DNA of 64,000 nt, taken from NCBI GenBank assembly GCA_016709335.1, contig JADJNC010000008.1, positions 124,001 to 188,000 on the forward strand, read 5' to 3'. Every line of letters begins with the position of its first letter. The first letter of the stretch is position 1. Below are positions 36,706 to 45,961 of this stretch, piece after piece. A program made the translations under genes and the position numbers. The stretch comes from Candidatus Propionivibrio dominans. GTDB taxonomy: Bacteria; Pseudomonadota; Gammaproteobacteria; Burkholderiales; Rhodocyclaceae. The notes beneath the pieces were generated by a model. The model was not told the DNA's origin. It searched no databases and saw only the letters and a program-made list of their open reading frames with translations.

Positions 36706-37209
36706 TCAAGCGCCCAGGAAATCCTTTTTCCCGATGGCGACTCCATTGTGGCGCAGGATGTTGTAGGCCGTTATTGCATGGAAATAAAAATTGGGTAGAA
36801 CCCAGTTGTGCAGATAATCCTGACCCTTGAACTCCAACCTGGTTTCATGAAGCTGCAACACGACGTCGCGCTCCTCGCTACCATCGATCTGTTGTTCCTC
36901 GAAGCTGTCAAGAAAGGCGATGGTTTTAGCGATGCGCGCCTTAAGCTCGTCAAAGCTCGTTTCGTCATCTTCGAACCTGGGGATGTCGACACCACCAAGG
37001 CGTGCCGCGCACCCTTTGGCCAGGTCGGTAGCAATCTGAATTTGCCTGGACAGGGGGAACATGTCAGGAAACAAGCGCGCATTTATGAATACGCTGGGGT
37101 CAATCTTCTTGCTGGCGGCGTGCTCTGCCGATTTTCCAAGAATGCTTGCAAGACTGCTCAGCATACGTTTCAAGGCAGGAACTGTTGAGTTGTACATGGT
37201 AAGAGACAT
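36706..37209 (-). CDS. DUF1993 family protein
   Basis: 167-residue soluble protein beginning MSLTMYNSTVPALKRMLSSL at the ATG 37207-37209, with AGGA 8 bp upstream; the open frame reaches 37491 only by overlap with the helicase gene. The pattern KIDPSVFINARLFPDMFPL, then IQIATDLAKGCAARL and LPNFYFHAITAYNILRHNGVAIGKKDFLG matches DUF1993, a DinB-like four-helix family with His-rich sites. Function is unknown. It lies 65 bp after the SNF2 helicase gene on the same strand. Confidence 0.88.
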   Translation of the reverse strand: MSLTMYNSTVPALKRMLSSLASILGKSAEHAASKKIDPSVFINARLFPDMFPLSRQIQIATDLAKGCAARLGGVDIPRFEDDETSFDELKARIAKTIAFLDSFEEQQIDGSEERDVVLQLHETRLEFKGQDYLHNWVLPNFYFHAITAYNILRHNGVAIGKKDFLGA

Positions 37210-37274
37210 GTTGATTTCCTGTTGTAAGGTTACGGTTTTAGAAAGAATGTCAGACAGTCTGCCAAATGACCGAT

Positions 37275-39752
37275 TTAGGTGCCAGGCCGGTTTCCCCTCA
37301 ACGCTTCGGCCAGCAACAGCAGCGTATCGGCGATTCGTTTTGCGGTTTCCGGCGGTGGTAGCGGTACCTTGAGGCTGCGCGCGCCGCTTGCCGGATCGCA
37401 CTCGATCCAGGGATGAGTCGGGCCTGCCGCATCGCCGGAAGCCGCCAGTGCGGACACAAACCGGGCGCCAACTTGCAACAAGGCGTCCCAAGGATCGCTG
37501 GCGTCAGGCTGCGCGCTTTCCTGGGTGGCCGCTGGCGGGGTCTCGTCAGCGATGGCAGGCGCGAACGCCTTTGGCACCACCTGCTCTTCAATTTTTCCGC
37601 CCTGCCCCGGCTCGGCTTCGGCAGCTATGACGTTGGCCATTTCCTCAGCCGGCAGTACCGATTCACCCTCGCCCATGTGGCCGGTGACATTTTCCACGTC
37701 CTTCATGAAGCGGTTCAGACGCGAGCCACCGAACGAAATCTCGCCGCTGGCGCCGTCGAGGATTCCCGCCGACAGGGATCGCTTGAACGCTAGCACGGAG
37801 AGCATGCCCTCCTCGATGGTGCCCTTGGCTACGAAATTGACGATCTGTACCGGCCGCTTCTGCCCCATGCGGTGGATGCGCGAAATGCGTTGTTCGAGGA
37901 TCGCCGGATTCCACGGCAAGTCCATGTTGACCAGCGTTGAGGCGTGTTGCAGGTTGAGTCCGGTGCTGCCGGCGTCGGTCGACAGGAAGACGCGACATGC
38001 CGGATCGTCGCGGAAACGCTCGACCAGTGCCGGCCGTTTCTCTGAGGGCACGCCACCGTGGAAACTGACATAGCCTATTCCGCGCGCCTCCAGCCGGCGA
38101 ATGACGATATCGTGGGTACGTGTCCATTGTGAAAAAACCACCGCCTTGGCATCCGGCTGGGCGAACAACTCGTCGAACAATGAGGCCAGTTCGTCAGCCT
38201 TGACGCCATGGTCGCTTTCCTGGTCGAGCAAATAGGTGCTGTTGCACGACATGCGCATGTTCTGCAGGGCACAAGTCAGCCGTCTTTGATCCTGCTCAGA
38301 GAGAAATTTCATCTTGCGCCAGCGATGCACAATTTTCGCAACGATGTCGGCGTTTTCCTGGTGATAGTTCATCTGCATTTCGGTCATCGGCACCAGCAGG
38401 TTCTGGTCGGTGCGTTCTGGCAACTGCTGCAGTACTTCACTCTTGCGACGGCGAATCATGATCGGCGACAGCGTGTCGCCGATCTTTTCAAGCCTGGTGT
38501 AACCGGTCACGCGCCCGGTTTCATCCTTGACTTGATGCTCGTGCAGCAGTTTCCAGGTCGGGCCCAACCGGTGCTGGTCGACGAACTGGACAATCGAGAT
38601 CAACTCCTCCAGCTTGTTTTCCAGAGGCGTACCGGTCAACACGATGGCATAGGGGCTGTCGATGCGCTTGAGCGCACGGGCGGCGATGGTATTCCAGTTC
38701 TTCACGCGCTGCGCTTCGTCGACGATTACCAGTTCGGGTGCCCAGGCGGAGATCAGATCGAGATCGGGCTTGAGCTTTTCATAGTTGGTGATCTTGCAGA
38801 AGTCTTCAATCGCATAGTCCTTCTGCCGCTGTGCCCGGCCACCGGCGAGAACCCGCGCCTGGCGACCGGAAAAGCGTGCCAGTTCGCTTTGCCATTGATA
38901 CTTGAGCGAGGTCGGGCAGATTACCAGTACGCGCGAAACACCAAAATGTCGCGCCAGGATCTCCGCGGCCGCGATCGCCTGAATGGTCTTGCCCAGTCCC
39001 ATCTCGTCGCCGATCAGCACACGACCGGCACGTACGGCAAACAAGGCGCCCTCGGCCTGATAGGGGTAGAGCGGCACTTTGAGCAGCTTTTTCAGCAGCG
39101 GATCATTTGTTGCACGCGGGAATATGCTGTCCAGCGCGATCACCCGGCGCACCGCGTCGCGCTGGCCGGCGACAAAGTCAAGGGCATCGTCGTAGGCGCG
39201 CAGTTCGTGGCCACTTCGGGCCACGCGCGTCAGGAAGGGCTCCAAGGCGTCGAAGCGTGCTTCCTGAAGCACCCAGGCGTGCGCCTCGTCGAACACCTGT
39301 GTCGCCTCCTCGCGTAGCGTCTGCGGGCAATCCGTTCCAGCACGAAAATGGATCGTGCGAGTCGCGTCGTTACGCAAATACACTTCGGAAAACGGCGGCT
39401 GGTATCCGCGTGCGAAAGCTGTTTTGGCACCGCGCTTTTTCTCAAGTCGCGACAGAGTAAATTCGATGTGCTTGCAGGTGCCGAGCTCGTTGCTTGCGTA
39501 GTCAGGGCAGGCGCAGAAGTTATCGCCGGGTCGCTGGCCACGGATCGCCACGCGATAGTGGGTATTCGATTGCGGGTTGCTGACGCGAAACTCGGAAAAG
39601 AAAGGCTCCGAACCGATGTTTTCCAGCCCGAATGCCTGCTCACGCCCAAACTGCCGACGCAGTGCGCGCTGCCAGACAAGCGGATCAAGATCGCTAGGGG
39701 CGTGCGTGCGCGAGAGTTTGGGTTCTCTGGCTTTGCCAGGTTTGGGTTTCAT
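37275..39752 (-). CDS. SWIM zinc-finger and SNF2-type helicase
   Basis: 825-residue protein. A SWIM-type metal site CxCx(n)CxH is seen near residues 80-95 (FCACPDY, then TCKHIEF). The SNF2 motor follows: GDEMGLGKTIQAI (motif I, near 260), VIVDEAQ (motif II, with Gln in place of the usual His), LTGTPLENK (III), STDAGSTGLNL (V) and QRISRIHRMGQKRPV (VI). The C-terminal ~130 residues are Ala/Pro-rich and unconserved. Proteins of this architecture remodel or strip proteins from nucleic acid; the exact role is unknown. It lies in the accessory stretch next to tRNA-Asn, with DUF1993 downstream. Confidence 0.9.
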   Translation of the reverse strand: MKPKPGKAREPKLSRTHAPSDLDPLVWQRALRRQFGREQAFGLENIGSEPFFSEFRVSNPQSNTHYRVAIRGQRPGDNFCACPDYASNELGTCKHIEFTLSRLEKKRGAKTAFARGYQPPFSEVYLRNDATRTIHFRAGTDCPQTLREEATQVFDEAHAWVLQEARFDALEPFLTRVARSGHELRAYDDALDFVAGQRDAVRRVIALDSIFPRATNDPLLKKLLKVPLYPYQAEGALFAVRAGRVLIGDEMGLGKTIQAIAAAEILARHFGVSRVLVICPTSLKYQWQSELARFSGRQARVLAGGRAQRQKDYAIEDFCKITNYEKLKPDLDLISAWAPELVIVDEAQRVKNWNTIAARALKRIDSPYAIVLTGTPLENKLEELISIVQFVDQHRLGPTWKLLHEHQVKDETGRVTGYTRLEKIGDTLSPIMIRRRKSEVLQQLPERTDQNLLVPMTEMQMNYHQENADIVAKIVHRWRKMKFLSEQDQRRLTCALQNMRMSCNSTYLLDQESDHGVKADELASLFDELFAQPDAKAVVFSQWTRTHDIVIRRLEARGIGYVSFHGGVPSEKRPALVERFRDDPACRVFLSTDAGSTGLNLQHASTLVNMDLPWNPAILEQRISRIHRMGQKRPVQIVNFVAKGTIEEGMLSVLAFKRSLSAGILDGASGEISFGGSRLNRFMKDVENVTGHMGEGESVLPAEEMANVIAAEAEPGQGGKIEEQVVPKAFAPAIADETPPAATQESAQPDASDPWDALLQVGARFVSALAASGDAAGPTHPWIECDPASGARSLKVPLPPPETAKRIADTLLLLAEALRGNRPGT

Positions 39753-39779
39753 GTGGATGTGCCTGATTTACGAAGGGAG

Positions 39780-40489
39780 TTATTGTCGCAAAGAATCACG
39801 GATCAGGGTTGAAATGGTCTGCAGAGATTTCCAATTGGCGATCTTCACGATGCAAGACTTGACACAGGCAAGATCTATGGCTTCGATGGAAATGGACTTG
39901 CAGATGCTCGTATTAACTGGCTTGCAGGGCATGCCTTTGTTTTCAAGAAGATCATGCTCAATCATATCGGGTTCAACGATCCGATGCAGATAAGCGTAAG
40001 CCACTCACCACGGTTGTTGCTCGCAAAGCAAAGTCACGGTCTTGTCGTTGAGGCGACGACTCGACAGTTACGCTGCTGTAGATTTCGATCCAGAAACCCC
40101 ACGATCTCACCCACCTCGACCTCATTCCGACCCAGACCCTGCTTCGGCTGTTATCGAATCTGCACATCGGCACCCTCCTAATTGATGGCGGCGTAAGAAA
40201 TCAGCCAACGCCTGTCATCGTCCTGATCCAGGATTAGGGCCTGTTTGCGGCATAGCTCAAGAACCTGTCCGCGTTTCAGGCTATTGGCCTGAGCGTCGAA
40301 ATATTCAACACGCTGACCGATTTGCAGTCTGGATTGAATGGCCAGCAACCAGCGCGGCTTATCCAGAACCCGGTCAATGGCGGCACGCATCCGGTAAAGT
40401 TCAAAGGCCGAGGCCTGATTCAATGGCTTGAGGACATCCGAGAAGTTCTTAGCGTAACAATCACTGTTCGTTATGGAGGTATCGGACAA
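39780..40489 (-). pseudogene. Decayed gene with two similar small beta-domains
   Basis: The first 103 codons (from 40489) are open: NFSDVLKPLNQASAFELYRM, IGQRVEYFDAQANSLKRGQV, ALILDQDDDRRWLISYAAIN. Reading through a TAG (40178-40180) and a TAA (40151-40153) gives QGLGRNEVEVGEIVGFLDRN. After a frame change near 40060, RLNDKTVTLLCEQQPW appears, then a TGA (40005-40007), then VAYAYLHRIVEPDMIEHDLL to a stop at 39780. The segments GQRVEYFDAQ... and GEIVGFLDRN... are clearly alike, so the intact protein had two tandem KOW/SH3-like units. Three stops and a frame change indicate a dead gene. Family not recognised. Confidence 0.65.
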
Positions 40490-40512
40490 ACCAACGTGGA
40501 TTGGTTACTGAG

Positions 40513-42090
40513 TCACTCCCACTCAATCGTCGCCGGTGGCTTTCCTGAAATGTCGTAAACCACGCGATTGATTCCACGCACCTCATTGATAATGCGATTG
40601 GAGACTTTGCCGAGCAGGCTGTGCGGCAATTCAGACCAGTGCGCGGTCATGAAGTCCTGGGTGTCCACGGCACGCAAGGCAACGACGTACTCGTAAGTCC
40701 GCCCGTCGCCCATGACGCCAACGCTCTTCACCGGCAGAAAAACGGCAAAGGCCTGGCTGGTTTTCTCATACCAGCCGGCAGCACGCAGTTCGTCGATGAA
40801 AATGGCATCGGCACGGCGCAACAGGTCGGCATATTCCTTTTTTACTTCGCCGAGAATGCGCACGCCAAGGCCTGGGCCGGGGAATGGATGACGATAGACC
40901 ATGTCATGCGGCAGCCCAAGGGCTATCCCAAGTTCACGAACTTCGTCCTTGAACAGTTCGCGTAGCGGTTCAAGCAATTTCAGATTGAGCGTTTCCGGCA
41001 AGCCGCCGACATTGTGGTGGCTCTTGATGGTGTGCGCCTTTTTGGTCTTGCTGCCGGCCGACTCGATTACATCTGGATAGATCGTTCCCTGCGCCAGCCA
41101 TTTTGCCGCTTCACCCCTTTCGGCAAGCTTTATTGATTCAGCCTGAAAGACTTCAATAAACTCACGACCAATTATTTTTCGTTTGGCTTCTGGATCGGAA
41201 ACGCCTTTCAGATGCCCCATGAACTGTTCGCTGGCATCAACGTGAATCACCTTGACGCCCAGGTTGCTGGCGAAGGTCTGCATCACCTGCTCCGCTTCGT
41301 TCAGACGCAACAGGCCATTGTCGACAAAGACGCAGGTCAATTGCCTGCCGATGGCGCGGTGCAGGAGCGCGGCAACCACAGAGGAGTCAACACCGCCGGA
41401 GAGGCCGAGGATGACTGATTCGCTGCCGACCTGGGCGCATACTTTCTCGATGGCTTCGTTCACATAGTCCGGCATGTTCCAGTCGCGGCCACAGCCGCAG
41501 ATCTTATGCACGAAGTGGGCGAATATTTCCTTGCCCTTGAGCGTATGCGTGACTTCCGGATGGAACTGGACAGCGTAAAACTTCCGCGACTCGTCAGCCA
41601 TGGCCGCAATCGGGCACGCTTCGTTGCTGGCGATCACCTTGAAGCCAGCCGGAAGCTCGGTGACCTTGTCGCCGTGGCTCATCCATACGTCAAGCAGACC
41701 GTGCCCCGCGTCGTTGGTCCGATCCTGGACACCCTTGAGCAACTCCGAATGGCCTCGAGCCCGGATTTGCGCGTAACCAAACTCGCGCTTGCCGGAACTT
41801 TCGACCCTGCCGCCGAGTTGCTGGGCCATGGTCTGCATCCCGTAGCAAATGCCCAGCACCGGAACACCGAGTTCAAAAACCGCCTGCGGTGCTCGCCATT
41901 CTTCGGCTTCATATACCGAGTTTGGTCCGCCGGACAGGATGATGCCTTGCGGATTGAAATTGCGGATAAAATCCTCGCTCACGTCAAACGGATGCAGTTC
42001 GCAATAGACCTGTTGTTCGCGCACTCGGCGGGCGATAAGCTGAGTGACCTGAGAACCGAAATCGAGGATGAGTATTTTCTGGTGAGCCAT
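40513..42090 (-). CDS. guaA: GMP synthase (glutamine-hydrolysing)
   Basis: Converts XMP to GMP with glutamine. Start is ATG 42088-42090 ([25 protein letters not shown]). The 525-residue protein has an N-terminal class-I amidotransferase ([17 protein letters not shown] with the catalytic Cys near 86; FHPEVTHT with His), the PP-loop ATPase ([17 protein letters not shown] near 230) and the C-terminal dimerisation domain ending PPATIEWE. It follows guaB by 58 bp. Confidence 0.97.
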   Translation of the reverse strand: MAHQKILILDFGSQVTQLIARRVREQQVYCELHPFDVSEDFIRNFNPQGIILSGGPNSVYEAEEWRAPQAVFELGVPVLGICYGMQTMAQQLGGRVESSGKREFGYAQIRARGHSELLKGVQDRTNDAGHGLLDVWMSHGDKVTELPAGFKVIASNEACPIAAMADESRKFYAVQFHPEVTHTLKGKEIFAHFVHKICGCGRDWNMPDYVNEAIEKVCAQVGSESVILGLSGGVDSSVVAALLHRAIGRQLTCVFVDNGLLRLNEAEQVMQTFASNLGVKVIHVDASEQFMGHLKGVSDPEAKRKIIGREFIEVFQAESIKLAERGEAAKWLAQGTIYPDVIESAGSKTKKAHTIKSHHNVGGLPETLNLKLLEPLRELFKDEVRELGIALGLPHDMVYRHPFPGPGLGVRILGEVKKEYADLLRRADAIFIDELRAAGWYEKTSQAFAVFLPVKSVGVMGDGRTYEYVVALRAVDTQDFMTAHWSELPHSLLGKVSNRIINEVRGINRVVYDISGKPPATIEWE

Positions 42091-42111
42091 TTTCAAGCCT
42101 TGAATAAACAA

Positions 42112-42130
42112 GGGCGGCTACCAGCCGCCC
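42112..42130 (-). terminator. Hairpin between guaB and guaA
   Basis: GGGCGGCT and AGCCGCCC arms around ACC, followed on the minus strand by TTGTTTATT. The stem is strong but the T run is interrupted, so this may reduce rather than stop read-through into guaA. Confidence 0.5.
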
Positions 42131-42148
42131 CACAGGAAATCAGATCAA

Positions 42149-43612
<1,464 letters not shown>

Positions 43613-43636
43613 CTATTATCCGAGGTCACAAATCAG

Positions 43637-43643
43637 TATTATA
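43637..43643. promoter_or_regulatory. Overlapping divergent -10 elements for guaB and the DUF4124 gene
   Basis: GTATTATAC contains TATAAT on the minus strand (43638-43643, toward guaB) and TATTAT on the plus strand (43637-43642, toward the DUF4124 gene). Neither has a strong -35. If both are used, the two genes compete for polymerase. Confidence 0.4.
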
Positions 43644-43671
43644 CAGCATGCTCTGTTTAGACAGGATGACC

Positions 43672-44115
43672 ATGAAACGCTTTGCCCTTATTGTTGCCGC
43701 CCTTCTTGCCGCTACTGCGGTGCACGCCCAGGTCTTCGAGTGGAAGGATGAAAGCGGAAAAACCCATTACTCTGACATGCCGCCCCCGGGTAATGCACGC
43801 GAACTGCGGAAAATCGAATCAGCGCCGCCTGCGACCGGAAGCCCGACGCAGAAAACAGCGGCTGATCGAGAACTGGAGTTCCGTAAAAACCAGAAGGAAT
43901 CTCAGGAGAAAGCGGAGATGGCAAGCAAACAGCAAGCGGCGGCCGCTGAAAGGAACGAGAACTGCGACAACGCGCGCCGTCAACTGCAGCTTCTTGAATC
44001 CGGCGAACGAATCGCCCTGCGTGACGACAAGGGTGAGCGTTATTACATGGACGATGCACAGCGTGCCCAGGAAATCGTCAAGGCGCGTCAGGCCGTGCAA
44101 TCATCCTGCAAGTAA
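43672..44115 (+). CDS. DUF4124 secreted protein
   Basis: 147-residue protein from ATG 43672 (AGGA 5 bp upstream). A signal peptide covers residues 1-19 (RFALIVAALLAATAVHAQ), then the DUF4124 domain with VFEWKDESGKTHYSDMPPPG. A helical Lys/Glu/Gln-rich segment and the C-terminal RYYMDDAQRAQEIVKARQ follow, with two Cys (NENCDNARRQL and the final SSCK) that may pair. Periplasmic; function unknown. The DUF4124 N-terminus is common in many betaproteobacterial exported proteins. Confidence 0.85.
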   Translation: MKRFALIVAALLAATAVHAQVFEWKDESGKTHYSDMPPPGNARELRKIESAPPATGSPTQKTAADRELEFRKNQKESQEKAEMASKQQAAAAERNENCDNARRQLQLLESGERIALRDDKGERYYMDDAQRAQEIVKARQAVQSSCK

Positions 44116-44131
44116 GCCGGAGAGAAGTTCT

Positions 44132-44452
44132 CTACTCGTTCTCCACTTCGCCCGCACCTTTTTTCATTACTTTTCCTTCTGCCGCCCGTTGCTTGCGCAC
44201 TTCCTTCGGGTCGGCTATCAATGGCCGGTAGATTTCCACTCGATCCCGGTCGCGTAAAGGCGCATCCGGCTTGGCAAGCCTGGCGAAGACGCCGATCTTG
44301 TTTTTGCTCAGGTCAATCTCGGGATACTTCAGCAGTACCCCGGAAGCTTCAATGGCCTGACGCACGCTTGCGCCCGCCGGCAAGCTGACTGTAAAAATCT
44401 CCTGTTTCTCGGGCAGCGGGTAAACCACTTCGATGCTCATCAACTCAGGCAT
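44132..44452 (-). CDS. rnfH: RnfH family ubiquitin-like protein
   Basis: 106-residue beta-grasp protein: SIEVVYPLPEKQEIFTVSL, SVRQAIEASGVLLKYPEIDLSKNKIGVFARL, RDRDRVEIYRPLIADPKEVRKQR. The E. coli homologue (RatB/YfjF) has the same neighbour. It overlaps ratA by 8 bp. The biochemical role is unclear; in some species rnfH is beside rnf genes, but not here. Confidence 0.92.
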   Translation of the reverse strand: MPELMSIEVVYPLPEKQEIFTVSLPAGASVRQAIEASGVLLKYPEIDLSKNKIGVFARLAKPDAPLRDRDRVEIYRPLIADPKEVRKQRAAEGKVMKKGAGEVENE

Positions 44453-44888
44453 TTATCACTCCATAAACCTCGTCGGCGCGTCTTACGAAGGCATCAACAA
44501 AGGTGTTGGCAATCTGGCTGAAAACCGGACCGATGACTTTTTCGAACATTTTGCTGGAAAAATCATAGGAAAGCCGAAACTCGATCTTGCAGGCATTTTC
44601 GGCCAGCGGCCTGAAATACCACAGCCCTTCGAGCCGGCGAAACGGGCCATCAACCAGCTTGATACGCATGCGCAGCGGTATTTCCTTCTCGTTTTCGGTG
44701 GTGAAGTGCGACTTGACGCTGCGATAGTTGATGTGCAGCGTGGCGATCGTCCTGCTTGCATCCCGGAACTCAACCCGAGTCTGACTGCACCAGGGTAAAA
44801 AGCTGGGGTAGTCTTCAACTTCGTCGACCAGATCGAACATCTGTTGCGCCGAACGCTCGATCAGAACTGATTTCTCAACCATGGCCAT
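44445..44888 (-). CDS. ratA: RatA, START-like ribosome-association protein
   Basis: 147-residue START/Bet v1-like protein: EKSVLIERSAQQMFDLVDEVEDYPSFLPWCSQTRV at the start and LSYDFSSKMFEKVIGPVFSQIANTFVDAFVRRADEVYG at the end. In E. coli RatA inhibits 70S formation; in other bacteria the family binds ubiquinone (Coq10-like). It is divergent from smpB, the arrangement also found in E. coli. Confidence 0.93.
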   Translation of the reverse strand: MAMVEKSVLIERSAQQMFDLVDEVEDYPSFLPWCSQTRVEFRDASRTIATLHINYRSVKSHFTTENEKEIPLRMRIKLVDGPFRRLEGLWYFRPLAENACKIEFRLSYDFSSKMFEKVIGPVFSQIANTFVDAFVRRADEVYGVINA

Positions 44889-44964
44889 CTGCAGCCGTGC
44901 CTCGTGAATCCTGTAGAATCCCGCATTCTAGCATTCCTGCAGCACAACCTCTGAGACCGACGCC

Positions 44965-45411
44965 ATGAGCATCATCGCCAACAAGAAAGCCTTCCACGAC
45001 TACTTCGTCGAAGAAAGATTCGAGGCGGGAATTTCGCTGCAAGGCTGGGAGGTCAAGGCGATCCGGGCTGGACGAGCGAACATCAAGGAATCCTATGTTG
45101 TTATCCGCAGCGGCGAGGTTTTTCTCTTCGGTATGCACATCACCGCCTTGCCGGAAGCGTCAACCCACGTTCATCCCGACCCGATCCGCACACGCAAGCT
45201 GCTGCTCCACGCCAATCAGATCAGCAAATTGATCGGTCAGGTTGAACGCGCTGGCTACACGTTATTGCCATTGAATCTGCACTACGTGCGCGGTCGCATC
45301 AAGGTTGAAATCGGTCTGGCCAAAGGCAAGAAGCAGCACGACAAGCGCGAAGCCGAAAAAGATCGAGACTGGGATCGTGAAAAAGCCCGTCTGATGCGCG
45401 TCAAGGCCTGA
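44965..45411 (+). CDS. smpB: SsrA-binding protein SmpB
   Basis: Binds tmRNA and brings it to stalled ribosomes in trans-translation. The 148-residue protein has [40 protein letters not shown] and the basic C-terminal tail [25 protein letters not shown] that enters the mRNA channel. The tmRNA gene ssrA was not found in the following 550 bp. Confidence 0.97.
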   Translation: MSIIANKKAFHDYFVEERFEAGISLQGWEVKAIRAGRANIKESYVVIRSGEVFLFGMHITALPEASTHVHPDPIRTRKLLLHANQISKLIGQVERAGYTLLPLNLHYVRGRIKVEIGLAKGKKQHDKREAEKDRDWDREKARLMRVKA

Positions 45412-45961
45412 TGTTCGCCGAAACAGGAAACTCCATCAGTCCTCCGACTGTTCCGTATCGACGGGGCTCTGTTTGCAAGAACCCGGACCCTGCGGGCAAC
45501 CCATCCAATCTGGGATGGACTACCGCATCCCGGTCGGCAAAATGCGGCTGTATCACTGATTCATCGGCCTTTGGCCAGGTCAATGTAATTCGACGAGCGG
45601 AGTAAGAATCAAGAAATGAATTGTTTTACGCGTAAGCCGACTTTCAACAAATCACTCTGGCGATTAACAACCCTCTACTGATGTAGTGTCGTGCATTGCA
45701 TGAAATGGATTCCTTGAAACGTCATTCATTGGTCTTGCCACTCAAACCCGCAGCGAACTCGCTGCGTGATTTCTGGTCAATCGTACAGCCCAGTAGAACG
45801 AATGCCACCAGGACACCAAGGACCAACAGTTACACCAGGGGAAACCCATGCCGGCCAAGCCGGAATCAGGATTGCTGAACTTCTTTTCATTTTTATGTTG
45901 ATTCATGATGTTCATGGTGGCTTGCCGGTAACGATTTATAACTCATATTCAAGCCCGAACC
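45412..45961. other. 550-bp gap between smpB and ppc
   Basis: No convincing full gene or tmRNA. A small stem CCATCC/GGATGG occurs near 45508-45526. The second half may hold a small leftward membrane-protein frame (45722-45906). The ppc promoter should lie in the AT-rich last 60 bp. Confidence 0.5.
45722..45906 (-). CDS. Possible small single-span membrane protein, frame broken once
   Basis: From ATG 45904-45906 the frame reads MNQHKNEKKFSNPDSGLAGMGFPW. The continuing frame reads LLVLGVLVAFVLLGCTIDQK, then SRSEFAAGLSGKTNE and a stop at 45722-45724. One extra C near 45831 would join them into ~61 residues with a clear membrane segment, possibly with a lipobox-like LLGC. The one-base pattern resembles the other broken frames. 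No ribosome-binding site is seen and no homologue is known to me. Confidence 0.28.

Noticed and set aside
39973..40173. Independent 66-codon minus-strand gene
   Set aside because: It is in the wrong frame for the two-domain protein whose remains occupy the same DNA.
35960..40500. Attachment-site duplication of the tRNA-Asn 3' end
   Set aside because: No second copy of the last ~15 bp of the tRNA was found between the tRNA and guaA.
45412..45961. tmRNA gene after smpB
   Set aside because: No tRNA-like ends with CCA and no tag-encoding frame ending in the usual Ala-Ala are visible in this gap.
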